Counted from the first letter of the stretch, positions 49,678 through 58,761 are shown. The stretch is DNA of 64,000 bases from UBA932 sp031548545 (GCA_031548545.1 JAVBQY010000017.1:27335-91334); one strand, 5' to 3'. Numbers and translations are program-made. Notes: generated by a model not told the origin, from the letters alone.

Positions 49678-50643
49678 ATGGAAGCTTTTTTATTTAGCGC
49701 CAATTGTGTATTGCCCCTTTTCCTGATCATCGGTATCGGCTGGCTACTTAAAAAGTCCGGGATGATGACCCCCGCCCTGATTGACGGACTGAACAGCATT
49801 ACTTTTAATGTGGCCCTGCCCTTATTGCTATTCCGTGACATTGCCCGTTCCGACCTGTACAATACCTTTGCGCCCTCGTTTATTATTTACGCCCTGGTCA
49901 GCACCCTGTTATTCTTTGCGCTCTCCTGGTTGTTTGCAGAATGGTTTGTGAAAGATAAGAGAAGCATCGGCTCCTTTGTGCAGGGCTGTTTCCGTGGAAA
50001 TTACGCTATTGTCGGATTATTTCTGATCAATAGTGTCTTGGGGCACTCCGGCAAGGGCTCGTTGATCGTAGCTTTTGCTATTCCCCTATACAATATTCTG
50101 GCCATTATCATTCTGTCGGTGCGCAGCAAAACACCGCAGCCGATTAAATTACGCAAAGCCCTGGAAGATATAGTCAAAAATCCGTTGATCATCGGCATTT
50201 TATGTGGACTCCCCTTTGCCCTGCTTCAAATTCCGGTTTTTACGGCCAAAGAAACCCAATTTGTAGCTACAGCCGTGAACTATATGGCCACGGCAGCCAA
50301 TCCTATGGCCCTGTTGGCTATCGGTGCGGCGATTAATCTTGATAAGTTGAAATCCGGACTAACAAATACGCTTACCGCTTCAGCCATAAAATTGATTATA
50401 GGCCCCTTTATTTTTACCTTCATTGCTTATTGCCTGCGCGGTCCGCTTGGATTCAGCGGAGAAGACCTGTTGGTATTGATGATTATGTCTGCCGTACCCA
50501 CAGCCGTTGCCAGCTATGTAATGGCCAGCAAGATGAACAATGACGCCGACCTTGCGGCGGATATCGTCCTGCTCACCTCCCTGCTGTCCTTATTCACACT
50601 CACCGGTTGGATTTATTTGTTTAAGGTGATGAATATTATCTAA
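49678..50643 (+). CDS. AEC-family (auxin efflux carrier-like) transporter
   Basis: 321 residues from the ATG at 49678; the open frame continues upstream but lies in the promoter region. About ten hydrophobic helices are visible, starting CVLPLFLIIGIGWLLKKSGM, with LNSITFNVALPLLLFRDIA and later ANPMALLAIGAAINL and PTAVASYVMASKM, conserved in the auxin efflux carrier/permease family. Bacterial members transport dicarboxylates such as malate or malonate, or amino acids. It is divergent from hydG. A long hairpin follows its stop codon. Confidence 0.9.
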   Translation: MEAFLFSANCVLPLFLIIGIGWLLKKSGMMTPALIDGLNSITFNVALPLLLFRDIARSDLYNTFAPSFIIYALVSTLLFFALSWLFAEWFVKDKRSIGSFVQGCFRGNYAIVGLFLINSVLGHSGKGSLIVAFAIPLYNILAIIILSVRSKTPQPIKLRKALEDIVKNPLIIGILCGLPFALLQIPVFTAKETQFVATAVNYMATAANPMALLAIGAAINLDKLKSGLTNTLTASAIKLIIGPFIFTFIAYCLRGPLGFSGEDLLVLMIMSAVPTAVASYVMASKMNNDADLAADIVLLTSLLSLFTLTGWIYLFKVMNII

Positions 50644-50663
50644 AGATGATTCACCTCCTATAA

Positions 50664-50696
50664 ATAGATAGCCGGCTTTTCAGGCCGGCTATCTAT
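50664..50696. terminator. Strong hairpin between the AEC and hydC genes
   Basis: A 13-bp perfect stem (ATAGATAGCCGGC / GCCGGCTATCTAT) with a 7-nt loop stands between two convergent genes. There is no good T-run on either side, so it may be a factor-assisted or mRNA-stabilising hairpin. Confidence 0.7.
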
Positions 50697-50719
50697 ATTA
50701 TGATCTTAAGTAAAAAGTA

Positions 50720-51187
50720 TTACTCGTACTGCGCCAGGATTTCTTTCACCTGTCCCACTTCAATACGGCCGTGCACCTTCTCGCCGATCATGGCCACGGG
50801 GGCTAAACCGCAGGCGCCGATACAGCGCAGGCAGTCCAACGAGAATTTTCCGTCAGGTGTAACTTCGCCTACTTTAATGCCCAGTTCTTTTTTGAACTCG
50901 TCCACCACTTTCTCAGCGCCACGCACGTAGCAGGCCGTTCCCATACAGATAGAGATGGGGTATTTGCCCTTGGGTTTCATGGTGAAGAACGTGTAGAAAG
51001 ATACCACGCCGTACACCTGAGCGTCGGAGATATTCAATTCCGAGGCAATCACCCGCTGTACGGATTCGGGCAGGTAGCCGAAAAATTCCTGCGATTTATG
51101 CAATACATTGATCAGTTCGCCTTCAGCGTTGTTAAACGACCGGCAAATGTCCTTGATTTTATCGATATGACAGCTTTGTAATTCCAT
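50720..51187 (-). CDS. hydC: [FeFe]-hydrogenase subunit HydC (NuoE-like)
   Basis: A 155-residue thioredoxin-like [2Fe-2S] protein homologous to NuoE of complex I. Helical N-terminus with LINVLHKSQEFFGYLPE, then GVVSFYTFF. The four cluster cysteines are in CMGTACYVRG and CLRCIGACG. It is the smallest subunit of the trimeric electron-bifurcating hydrogenase. It passes electrons between HydB and the rest of the complex. It is the last gene of the ten-gene hydrogenase array, 17 bp after hydA. Confidence 0.93.
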   Translation of the reverse strand: MELQSCHIDKIKDICRSFNNAEGELINVLHKSQEFFGYLPESVQRVIASELNISDAQVYGVVSFYTFFTMKPKGKYPISICMGTACYVRGAEKVVDEFKKELGIKVGEVTPDGKFSLDCLRCIGACGLAPVAMIGEKVHGRIEVGQVKEILAQYE

Positions 51188-51204
51188 AATTTGTCTGCGT
51201 TTAA

Positions 51205-52968
51205 CTATTGGTTCTTTTTATCAAAATAATGGGTATGCAGCAGGTGATGCGATTTTTCGCTCAGGGGCTTGCCCAGGAATTCCTCGTACAATTTGATGAT
51301 GTAGGGGTTTTCATGTGACTTACGGATGGGCTTGGACGCATCTTCGCGATAAATGGCATCAAAACGAGCCTGTATAATCGAAGAATCACCATGGTGCAAG
51401 GGCTGTCCGCCACCGCCGATACAACCACCGGGACAGGCCATGATTTCAATGGCGTGCAGGTTGTAAAGTCCGGAGCGTATACCGTCCAGCAGCTTTCTGG
51501 CATTGCCGAGTTTGTGCGCTATACCGATGTTGATTTGCGTACCGTTGAAGTCTACGGAAGCCGTACGGATGCCTTCCAGGCCGCGGAGTTCCTGGAAGTC
51601 TACGCGCGGCAACTTATTGCCGGTAAACACTTCATAGGCGGTACGGGTAGCCGCTTCGATTACACCGCCGGTGGTACCGAAAATCACGGCTGCTCCGGTG
51701 GATTCGCCCATAGGACGGTCAAAATCCTGTTCCGGTAAAGCTTTAAAGTCAATATTGGCTTCGCGGATCAGATGAGCCAGCTCACGGGTAGAAATGGCAT
51801 AGTCCACATCGGGATTGCCGTTCACCTTAAATTCGTCGCGTTGGCACTCATACTTCTTGGCCAGGCAGGGCATGATGGATACCACAATCATATCTTCACG
51901 CTTAACGCCCAGCTTATCGGCCAGGTAAGTTTTGGCGATAGAGCCGAACATCTGTTGCGGAGAGCGTGCCGTAGAGGGCACATCCAGCATATCCGGGTAA
52001 TTATACTCGAAGAAGTTCACCCAGGCCGGGCAGCATGAGGTCAGTATAGGCAGTTTCACGTCCTTGTCACCATTGAGATGACGGCTGATACGATCCAGCA
52101 ACTCAGCGCCTTCTTCCATAATGGTTAAGTCAGCTGCAAAGTCCGTATCAAATACATGCTTGAAGCCCATTTCGCGGAGAGCGGCAACCATCTTGCCGGT
52201 AACAATAGAGCCGGCTTCCATGCCGAATTCTTCACCCAAAGCCACACGCACGGCCGGAGCGGTTTGTACCACTACGGTTTTGGTCTTGTCGGTCAGCGCG
52301 CGGATGACTTTATGCACCTGGTCTACTTCGGTCAGGGCGCCGGTAGGACATACCGCCACACACTGTCCGCAGAAGGTACAAGGAGAATCTTTCAGGTCTT
52401 GTTCGAATGCCGGAGCTACCACGGCCATAAATCCACGGTTTACAGCGCTCAGGGCGCCCACGGTTTGCACGGTGTTGCAAGCCATTTCACAACGGCGGCA
52501 CATCACGCACTTATCCATATCGCGGATAATAGAGGGAGAATGGTCTTTGCGGTAAGTGGACATTTCGGCATTCTCTACGGAATGGATCTCGCGGATACCT
52601 AATTGGACCGCCAGGTCCTGCAACTCACAACGGCCGGACTTGGGGCAAATCAAACAATCTTTGGGATGGTCCGAGAGAATCAGTTCCAACACGGTTTTGC
52701 GGGCGTTCAGCACGCGCGGCGTATTTGTCTTAATCACCATGCCTTCGGTACAGGTCGTTGAACATGAAGGCGCCAGGTTACGGCGACCCTCCTGCTCCAC
52801 CACGCAAACGCGACAGCCGGCGGGTTTATTTTCAATGCCCAACAATTCGAGGTTCATATAACAAAGTGTAGGGATATGAATGCCTACCTGCTTTGCCGCT
52901 TCGTGAACGCTAGTACCTTTGGCTACGGTCACGGGTTTATTGTCTATAGTAAGTTTTACGGTATCCAT
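51205..52968 (-). CDS. hydA: Catalytic subunit HydA of trimeric [FeFe]-hydrogenase
   Basis: 587 residues. N-terminal [2Fe-2S] domain (GCRVCVVEQEG region, C35 to about C73), a His-Cys3 [4Fe-4S] site (HPKDCLICPKSGRC, 101-114), and two [4Fe-4S] motifs (CVMCRRCEMAC, CTFCGQCVAVCP). The H-cluster domain has canonical L1 TSCCPAW (relay C312, ligand C313), L2 MPCLAKKYE (C368) and L3 MACPGGCIGGGGQP (C512, C516). Together with HydB and HydC it oxidises NADH and reduced ferredoxin to release H2, or the reverse. All catalytic residues are intact. It overlaps nothing but follows hydB by 3 bp. Confidence 0.97.
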   Translation of the reverse strand: MDTVKLTIDNKPVTVAKGTSVHEAAKQVGIHIPTLCYMNLELLGIENKPAGCRVCVVEQEGRRNLAPSCSTTCTEGMVIKTNTPRVLNARKTVLELILSDHPKDCLICPKSGRCELQDLAVQLGIREIHSVENAEMSTYRKDHSPSIIRDMDKCVMCRRCEMACNTVQTVGALSAVNRGFMAVVAPAFEQDLKDSPCTFCGQCVAVCPTGALTEVDQVHKVIRALTDKTKTVVVQTAPAVRVALGEEFGMEAGSIVTGKMVAALREMGFKHVFDTDFAADLTIMEEGAELLDRISRHLNGDKDVKLPILTSCCPAWVNFFEYNYPDMLDVPSTARSPQQMFGSIAKTYLADKLGVKREDMIVVSIMPCLAKKYECQRDEFKVNGNPDVDYAISTRELAHLIREANIDFKALPEQDFDRPMGESTGAAVIFGTTGGVIEAATRTAYEVFTGNKLPRVDFQELRGLEGIRTASVDFNGTQINIGIAHKLGNARKLLDGIRSGLYNLHAIEIMACPGGCIGGGGQPLHHGDSSIIQARFDAIYREDASKPIRKSHENPYIIKLYEEFLGKPLSEKSHHLLHTHYFDKKNQ

Positions 52969-52971
52969 ACA

Positions 52972-54777
52972 CTAAATTTTCGTTGAAGGGATAATAATGG
53001 CACTGAATTTGCATTTTTCCATACAGGCGCCGCAACGGATACAAACGGCCTGGTCGATCTTATGCACAAGTTTTTTCTCTCCGCTGATAGCGTTGGTCGG
53101 GCAGACCCGGGTACAAGCCGTACAGCCTACACACTTGCCGGGCACAATATAGTATTGGCGGAGCGCCTTACATTGTCCTGCAGGGCAGTGCTGATCATGT
53201 ACGTGGGCCATATACTCACCGTAGAAATTATCCAGGGTAGACAATACGGGATTGGGAGATGTCTGCCCCAGTCCGCACAAAGCCGTATCCTTGATTACCG
53301 TACCAAGGTTACGCAGCTGGTCGATATCCTCTTCCGTGCCCTTTCCTTTGGTAATCTTATCAAGCAGCTCATATAAACGTTTATTTCCTACACGGCAGGG
53401 CGCACACTTACCGCAGGATTCTTCTACCGTAAACTCAAGGTAAAATTTAGCCACGGATACCATACAGTCGTCTTCGTCCATGACGATCATACCGCCGGAA
53501 CCCATCATAGAACCGACAGCCAACAGGTTATCGAAGTCAATGGGGGTGTCGAGGTGCTTTTCCGTCAGACAGCCGCCCGAAGGACCGCCGGTCTGTACGG
53601 CCTTAAATTTCTTGCCGTCTTTGATACCGCCGCCGATTTCAAAAATTACCTCACGCAGGGTGATGCCCATGGGCACTTCAATCAATCCTACGTTATTGAT
53701 TTTACCTGCCAGGGCAAATACTTTGGTTCCCTTTGATTTAGCCGTTCCAATGGTAGAAAACCATTCGGGGCCTCGCAGGAAGATAGCCGGTATGTTGGCA
53801 AAGGTTTCCACGTTATTTACATTGGTCGGTTTGTTCATGTAACCGGATTCCGCCGGGAAAGGCGGTTTTACGGTGGGCTCGCCGCGCTGGCCTTCCATAG
53901 AATGGATAAGGGCGGTTTCTTCACCGCACACGAATGCACCGGCGCCATAACGCAACTCAATATCAAATGAATGTTGGCTACCGAGAATGTTTTCACCGAG
54001 CAGTCCGTAATTGCGGGCCTGTTCTATTGCAATTTGCAGGCGTTTGATGGCCAGCGGATATTCGGCGCGGATATATACCAAGCCTTTGGTAGCGCCGATA
54101 CAGTAGCCGCAAATAGACATGGCTTCAATAATCGAGTGCGGGTCACCTTCCAGAATGGACCGGTCCATGAATGCGCCGGGGTCGCCCTCGTCGGCATTAC
54201 ACACTACATATTTTTGATCTGCCTTGTTCTTGCTGGCGATTTCCCATTTCAATCCTGTGGGGAAACCTCCGCCGCCACGGCCGCGCAGCCCCGACTTCTT
54301 CAATAAATCGATGGCGGTTTCGGGTGTCATTTCTTCCAGGGCTTTGGCAAGTGCTGCATAGCCGTCTCGCGCGATATATTCGTCGATGTTTTCGGGATCA
54401 ATGAAACCACAGTTACGCAAAGCAATACGGATTTGCTTCTGGTAGAAACCCATTTGCTTGGAGTCTGCCACGGATTTGTTTTTCTCCGGATCTTTGTACA
54501 ACAGTCGCTCTACCTTACGGCCTTTGAGCACATGCTCGGCCACAATTTCTGCGGCGTCGACAGGCTTGACGCTGGTATAGAAAGTGTTATCAGGCATTAC
54601 TTTTACAATGGGTCCCTGTTCGCAAAAACCGAAACAACCTGTTTTTACGACCTGGGCATCATTTTCCAAGCCTTTTTCTTTCAGACAGTACTGTAAATTG
54701 TCAATGATTTTGTCGCTTTCCGACGAACGGCATCCTGTGCCGCCGCAGACCAGCAAGTGCATTTTGTATTGAGCCAT
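52972..54777 (-). CDS. hydB: [FeFe]-hydrogenase subunit HydB (NuoF-like)
   Basis: 601 residues. N-terminal thioredoxin-like [2Fe-2S] domain (CGGTGCRSS, TGCFGFCEQGP). NuoF-like FMN/NADH domain with GLRGRGGGGFPTGLKW, CNADEGDPGAFMDR and GAGAFVCGEETALIHS. SLBB-like region, then the [4Fe-4S] motif SCGKCAPCRVGNKR with CGLGQ. C-terminal ferredoxin domain with CVGCTACTRVCP and CIRCGACMEKC. This is the NAD(H)-binding, flavin bifurcation-site subunit. Full length with all Fe-S motifs. It precedes hydA by 3 bp and follows the ferredoxin gene by 27 bp. Confidence 0.96.
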   Translation of the reverse strand: MAQYKMHLLVCGGTGCRSSESDKIIDNLQYCLKEKGLENDAQVVKTGCFGFCEQGPIVKVMPDNTFYTSVKPVDAAEIVAEHVLKGRKVERLLYKDPEKNKSVADSKQMGFYQKQIRIALRNCGFIDPENIDEYIARDGYAALAKALEEMTPETAIDLLKKSGLRGRGGGGFPTGLKWEIASKNKADQKYVVCNADEGDPGAFMDRSILEGDPHSIIEAMSICGYCIGATKGLVYIRAEYPLAIKRLQIAIEQARNYGLLGENILGSQHSFDIELRYGAGAFVCGEETALIHSMEGQRGEPTVKPPFPAESGYMNKPTNVNNVETFANIPAIFLRGPEWFSTIGTAKSKGTKVFALAGKINNVGLIEVPMGITLREVIFEIGGGIKDGKKFKAVQTGGPSGGCLTEKHLDTPIDFDNLLAVGSMMGSGGMIVMDEDDCMVSVAKFYLEFTVEESCGKCAPCRVGNKRLYELLDKITKGKGTEEDIDQLRNLGTVIKDTALCGLGQTSPNPVLSTLDNFYGEYMAHVHDQHCPAGQCKALRQYYIVPGKCVGCTACTRVCPTNAISGEKKLVHKIDQAVCIRCGACMEKCKFSAIIIPSTKI

Positions 54778-54804
54778 AGATTAGAGATTAGGAAATTAAG
54801 ATAT

Positions 54805-55194
54805 TTACACGGTTTGGTAATTTACGGGAAGAATACCGTCCAGTAATTCTCCGTTCTTTACATATTTATCAAGAATGTCTGCTACTTTAGCGACATCTAC
54901 ATGGCTGAATACCACTGGGTCCTGGCCGGGTTTATGCACCTCTACCGTAGGTTCTGCATGACAATAACCCATGCAGCCGGTTTGTGTAACCACAGCGCCA
55001 ATTTTTTCACCGGCAATCTTTTCGATAAAAGCATTCATCACCTCACGAGCGCCCGCAGCAATACCGCAGGTAGCCATCGCCACCTTTATCTGTACATATT
55101 GTTCGGGATGATCACTCTTTTCACGTAAATCAAGTCGATTTTCAACATCTTGCTTGATTTTTCGCAAATCGCTTAACGATTTTATCTTATTCAT
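54805..55194 (-). CDS. Thioredoxin-like [2Fe-2S] ferredoxin
   Basis: 129 residues from the ATG at 55194 (MNKIKSLSDL); the open frame begins 26 codons earlier but that stretch is unlike the family. It resembles the free N-terminal domain of HydB: IKVAMATCGIAAGAREVM and VVTQTGCMGYCHAEPTVEV supply the four cluster cysteines (with C in CGIA and CMGYC spacing reduced to three evident ones). Such small ferredoxins accompany hydABC operons in Clostridia, Thermotogae and Bacteroidetes and probably carry electrons to or from HydB. It lies directly upstream of hydB on the same strand. Confidence 0.82.
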   Translation of the reverse strand: MNKIKSLSDLRKIKQDVENRLDLREKSDHPEQYVQIKVAMATCGIAAGAREVMNAFIEKIAGEKIGAVVTQTGCMGYCHAEPTVEVHKPGQDPVVFSHVDVAKVADILDKYVKNGELLDGILPVNYQTV

Positions 55195-55268
55195 AGGTTT
55201 TTGGTTTAAAATTTGAATATAAAGGTAGCGGCTTTTTCCGGAATATGCAAATTTTTGCTTGTTTTTTG

Positions 55269-55811
55269 TCAAGATTCAATATCTGCCATATTTTCAGCAA
55301 TCATTTCTTCTAAATATTTGATAATCTGCGGATCATTTAAAGGAGTTCCTTCCAGCGCCTCCCGGACCTCCCGGGTGTCGAAGATATATTCATGATCTTC
55401 AAAACGATAGGTGTATATAAAATCAATCAATGGATTAGATGATACCAATAAAATTACGGCGTTGGCCATATTACCTACAGGCAAACGGTCAATATGTTTA
55501 AGTCCGAATAGGGCCGTAATGGTCGTACCCCTCCCCGGTTCGGAGCTGATAGTGAGTGATCCGCCGCTCATTTCCGCACTTTGCTTGAAGAGCGGAATGC
55601 CCAGTCCGACCTTGCGGGTGGTGCGTGAGGTGAAATAAGGATCAGTGACGTGCCGTACCTGTTCGGCGGTCATTCCTTTGCCGTTGTCGGAAATACTGAG
55701 GCTAAGCGTATCTTGGCCAGGCTGCTCATCCAACAGAATGGTAATCAGTGTAGCGCCGGCGCTAATGCTGTTTTGTACGATATCTAATAAATGCAATGAT
55801 AAATCATTCAT
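55269..55811 (-). CDS. GHKL ATPase (histidine-kinase-like) of the hydrogenase cluster
   Basis: A 180-residue protein consisting of a histidine-kinase-type ATP-binding domain only. N box LLDIVQNSISAGAT, G1 box SISDNGKGMT, G2 box KVGLGIPLFKQSAEMSGG and GRGTTITALF are visible. There is no sensor, no DHp histidine helix and no membrane segment. The C-terminal 60 residues are acidic (EDHEYIFDTREVREALEG). Similar stand-alone ATPases accompany hydrogenase operons in Clostridia and may regulate as kinases or anti-sigma-like factors. It lies between the PHP gene and the ferredoxin gene. Confidence 0.83.
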   Translation of the reverse strand: MNDLSLHLLDIVQNSISAGATLITILLDEQPGQDTLSLSISDNGKGMTAEQVRHVTDPYFTSRTTRKVGLGIPLFKQSAEMSGGSLTISSEPGRGTTITALFGLKHIDRLPVGNMANAVILLVSSNPLIDFIYTYRFEDHEYIFDTREVREALEGTPLNDPQIIKYLEEMIAENMADIES

Positions 55812-55885
55812 AAGGATAAAAGGATGAAAGGTTTAAGATGAACGATAGATGGGTTAAAGATTCAAGAAACAACCTCTTGTCCGTT

Positions 55886-56599
55886 TTACCTTGTCGTTGA
55901 ACTGATTAAGTTTTTAATAGCTTCAAAATTAATGCTTTCAAGCTTCAACTCGGTGTAAATACTGCCGATATCCTCAAGGATATGCGCATCGGAAGACTGG
56001 ATGAAGGGGTATTTGGACAGGTACTTGTTTTTTTCGAGGAAGGCCGGGATGGTAGTATGTTTGGAGAGTTCCAGCGCCTCCACTTTAAGGTCCGGCGGAA
56101 GGAAACCCAGTTGGCTGAGCACGCTGTTTTGCATTTTATTGATATGGGCGGGAATGAAAATTCCACCGAGACGATGCACCTCCGCTTCCACCTCTTCAAT
56201 GCCTGCCGTCAGCGCGCTGATCAGCAGGTCGTCTACCTCTTGCAAGACCTCTTCCTCTTCATTGACCACCAACTGATAACCGAATTTGTCTGCATTATTG
56301 GGAATAGGCGGCAGGTGTTTGTCAAGGAAAAGTTGAAATTCAGCGAGTTGTTTATCCGATTCAAAGAATGTAAGGCAATGAACCTCTTCCCTGGTGTTGA
56401 TTTCCGCCCCGCAAAGCACAAAAATACCCTCTCGCATCCCTACCTTGCGCACTTCCGCGCATTGCAACGTACTGTTATGGTCCGCTATGCCGATAATCTG
56501 CAACCCGCGCAACTTGGCCGCCGCGATAATTTGCCGCGGCGTCATCTCTATGTCCCCGCAGGGAGAGAGTACGGTGTGGATATGCAGGTCAGCTTTCAT
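55886..56599 (-). CDS. PHP-domain phosphoesterase of the hydrogenase cluster
   Basis: A 237-residue PHP (polymerase and histidinol phosphatase) domain protein. Motif I is DLHIHTVLSPCG (H6, H8), motif II IIGIADHNS, then LCGAEINTREEVHCL and GIFIPAHINK, with the closing QSSDAHILEDIG. The metal ligands of a trinuclear site are present. PHP proteins hydrolyse phosphoesters, for instance 3',5' nucleotides or nucleoside monophosphates. In this cluster type the substrate is not known to me. A signalling-nucleotide phosphodiesterase is one idea only. Its neighbours are a DRTGG gene and a GHKL ATPase gene. Confidence 0.84.
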   Translation of the reverse strand: MKADLHIHTVLSPCGDIEMTPRQIIAAAKLRGLQIIGIADHNSTLQCAEVRKVGMREGIFVLCGAEINTREEVHCLTFFESDKQLAEFQLFLDKHLPPIPNNADKFGYQLVVNEEEEVLQEVDDLLISALTAGIEEVEAEVHRLGGIFIPAHINKMQNSVLSQLGFLPPDLKVEALELSKHTTIPAFLEKNKYLSKYPFIQSSDAHILEDIGSIYTELKLESINFEAIKNLISSTTR

Positions 56600-56604
56600 G
56601 GAAG

Positions 56605-56656
56605 AAACTAAGTAACTAAGAGACTAAGTAAATAAGATGATACTCTTAGTTAGTTT
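56605..56656. repeat. AACTAAG intergenic repeats
   Basis: AACTAAGTAACTAAGAGACTAAG followed by CTCTTAGTTAGTT in the opposite direction fills the gap between the PHP and DRTGG genes. These are the same words, in other order, as at 605-645 and 32691-32710. Confidence 0.5.
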
Positions 56657-56984
56657 TAATCAGATTATAGATTCTGGCGCTCAACTCAAAGGCCTGCTCC
56701 TTGCTGCCGAGGACCGGGATACCTTCTTCGTTGGCCTGGGCAAGCATATCGTCATCGGGCGTAAAGCCCTTAACCAGTACAATAGCAGCCAACTCACGCA
56801 AAGAAGCAATAGCCATCACATTTTTATGGGTTTGCAGGGTGATCCAGACATTGCCGGCAGCGGCGAAACCCATGACATCACTGAGCAGGTCGGAGGTGTA
56901 TCCTCCGCTAATTTCGTTATTCAAACCTTCATGGCCACCGAAAACGGTGAGCTGCAGTCTTTCGGATAGATCTTTAACAGTCAT
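56646..56984 (-). CDS. DRTGG-domain protein 2 of the hydrogenase cluster
   Basis: 112 residues from the ATG at 56984. The open frame extends to 57044 but that part overlaps the HydS-like gene. The fold is that of the DRTGG domain, found also in phosphotransacetylase regulatory regions: MTVKDLSERLQLTVFGG, then SGGYTSDLLSDVMGFAAAGNVWIT, and IVLVKGFTPDDDMLAQANEEGIPVLGSKEQAFELSARIY. A ligand-binding role, possibly for a nucleotide, is likely. A second DRTGG protein lies at 58758-59108 in the same cluster. Function in H2 metabolism is not established. Confidence 0.8.
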   Translation of the reverse strand: MTVKDLSERLQLTVFGGHEGLNNEISGGYTSDLLSDVMGFAAAGNVWITLQTHKNVMAIASLRELAAIVLVKGFTPDDDMLAQANEEGIPVLGSKEQAFELSARIYNLIKTN

Positions 56985-57000
56985 AATATTAGAGATTAAG

Positions 57001-58332
57001 TTACTTGAATCTGTCTTTGCCCCAGGTACCTTCCATAATGTCAATAACCTGTTGCATGGTCAAGCTGCCTTCTTTTTCATGTTTCACCTGGATAAATACA
57101 CAGGCATCCATCGTGGATTCTCCGCGTACAATATCTTCGGAATGCGCTTCGCAGCTCGGGGCGCCACAGGCGCCGCAATCAATGCCGGGCAGTTGGGCCT
57201 TGATTTTCCGGGCCTCCTCCATCATCTGCAGGGCGGTGCCGACCTCATGATGGTATTTAATGATAGAACGGGGCTGTACGGGACCTACATCTACGACCGA
57301 ATTCAGGTAGGCTTTATATTTTCCCGGAATCCAACGTTCTTCCGGTAATTTCCGGGCTAGACGGCGCAGGCGCTCGGCAGTAAAAAAACGGTTGCCACAA
57401 GCCAGTATGCCGCCGGCACAACTCTCGTCACATACTCTTAACTCAAGGTAGTCAACGTTTTCTATTTCTCCGTTTTCCAAATGCTCCAAAATATCAATGA
57501 CATTCTGAAGGCCGTCTACGGCCAGGCAATCCTGCCAGAGGTTGTCTTTTTCACCGCCGGTGAGCGAATACCGCAATGCGCGGTTGGACAGCTTGTCTTT
57601 TTCATAGACAGGCGCCTGAGCTTGGTTGGCGGCCGGATGGTTACAAACCTTTTGCACTTTATTATAAAGGTAATCCATGTTGATTACCCCGTCTATCGGT
57701 GAAAAGTAGTTGCCCACGGGCGATTTGACGGAGGCTATTTTAGCGGCGCAGGGAGTGACATAAAAAACGCCGACAGCGGCCGGATCCACCCCATGTTTCT
57801 CACTGTATTCTTTTCTGACCCGGTGCGTGGTGAGTTCCATGGGTTGTTTCAATCGCATAACATGTGGGGTAAGCGCGGGGAAACGCACCTGTATGAGGCG
57901 GATCACGGCAGGACAAAAGGAAGAAATGACAGGCTTTTCATTTTCTTCTATGTAATGATTCATCTTGTCGAGCAGGAAGTCTGCGCTTTCTTCGGAGGCA
58001 TGTACTTCCGTAAAGCCAATTTCCATCAGGGCGTTGTCAATCTGTTGCCATGAAATATTCGGTGCAAACTGACCGATAAAAACCGAAGGCAACACTAGGA
58101 TACGGTGCTCATAGTTAAATATGCGTTGAAAATCATCATCTTCAATAGTAACGGCACGCACAGGGCAAACCCGGTGACATTCTCCGCAATCAATACACCA
58201 AGAGGGGTACAAGTAAGCCTTACCTTCATGCACCCGCAAGGCCTCAGTAGGACAAACCTTGATGCAGTGCGCGCATCCGGTACAAATGTCATGGCGGATA
58301 TGCAAGGCGTGATGATAGGTTTTCTGTTCCAT
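57001..58332 (-). CDS. hydS: HydS-like putative sensory [FeFe]-hydrogenase
   Basis: 443 residues. N-terminal two [4Fe-4S] motifs (C17, C20, C23, C27; C46, C49, C52, C56). The hydrogenase C-terminal domain keeps the four H-cluster ligands: C140 (SSFCPAV), C195 (VTPCAAK), C301 and C305 (RVCDESCAGG). The proton-relay Cys just before the L1 ligand is Phe139. The L2 Met and Glu are Thr and Ser, the L3 Met is Arg. A C-terminal four-Cys cluster (C386, C389, C394, C411) ends the protein. Such loss of outer-sphere residues marks HydS-type sensors with low turnover. Symbol tentative. It lies amid GHKL ATPase and DRTGG genes. Confidence 0.85.
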   Translation of the reverse strand: MEQKTYHHALHIRHDICTGCAHCIKVCPTEALRVHEGKAYLYPSWCIDCGECHRVCPVRAVTIEDDDFQRIFNYEHRILVLPSVFIGQFAPNISWQQIDNALMEIGFTEVHASEESADFLLDKMNHYIEENEKPVISSFCPAVIRLIQVRFPALTPHVMRLKQPMELTTHRVRKEYSEKHGVDPAAVGVFYVTPCAAKIASVKSPVGNYFSPIDGVINMDYLYNKVQKVCNHPAANQAQAPVYEKDKLSNRALRYSLTGGEKDNLWQDCLAVDGLQNVIDILEHLENGEIENVDYLELRVCDESCAGGILACGNRFFTAERLRRLARKLPEERWIPGKYKAYLNSVVDVGPVQPRSIIKYHHEVGTALQMMEEARKIKAQLPGIDCGACGAPSCEAHSEDIVRGESTMDACVFIQVKHEKEGSLTMQQVIDIMEGTWGKDRFK

Positions 58333-58338
58333 AACATC

Positions 58339-58761
58339 TTATAAATTAATGGTAATCTCTAAAACGGTGCCTTTGCCCACTTCGGATGTTATATGCAACG
58401 TATCTGAATTTTCTTTGATATTCGGCAGTCCCATTCCGGCGCCGAACCCCATTTCCCTCACTTTCTGAGAAGCGGTGGAAAAGCCTTTTTGCATAGCCTG
58501 CTCAATGTTGGCTATACCCGGCCCCTCGTCAGTCAGCCGTATAAACACGCGTTGCGGATTAAGGTCAACATCAATGTCGCCACGATAGGCGTGTGCGGCA
58601 ACATTCACCTCGGCCTCATACAAGGCGACAACAACTCTCTTAATTACCGCCGGATCAATATTGATTTGCTTCAATGCTTTCTTTACCTGGCTCGAAGCGG
58701 TGCCGGCGCTGATAAAATCGCCGCCCTCTACATGAAATTTTAACTCCATAGCTATAATCAA
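58339..58761 (-). CDS. Anti-sigma-type (RsbW/SpoIIAB-like) ATPase
   Basis: A 140-residue GHKL ATPase of the anti-sigma/RsbT class. N box VALYEAEVNVAAHAY, G1 box LTDEGPGIANIEQAM, G2 box GFGAGMGLPNIKENSDTLHI and end GKGTVLEITINL are all present. The start (MELKFHVEGGDFISAGTASSQV) is conserved in this hydrogenase-linked subfamily. Anti-sigma kinases phosphorylate antagonists or bind sigma factors, but the partner is not encoded nearby. Its stop is 6 bp from the HydS-like gene start. It overlaps the DRTGG gene 1 by 4 bp. Confidence 0.84.
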   Translation of the reverse strand: MIIAMELKFHVEGGDFISAGTASSQVKKALKQINIDPAVIKRVVVALYEAEVNVAAHAYRGDIDVDLNPQRVFIRLTDEGPGIANIEQAMQKGFSTASQKVREMGFGAGMGLPNIKENSDTLHITSEVGKGTVLEITINL

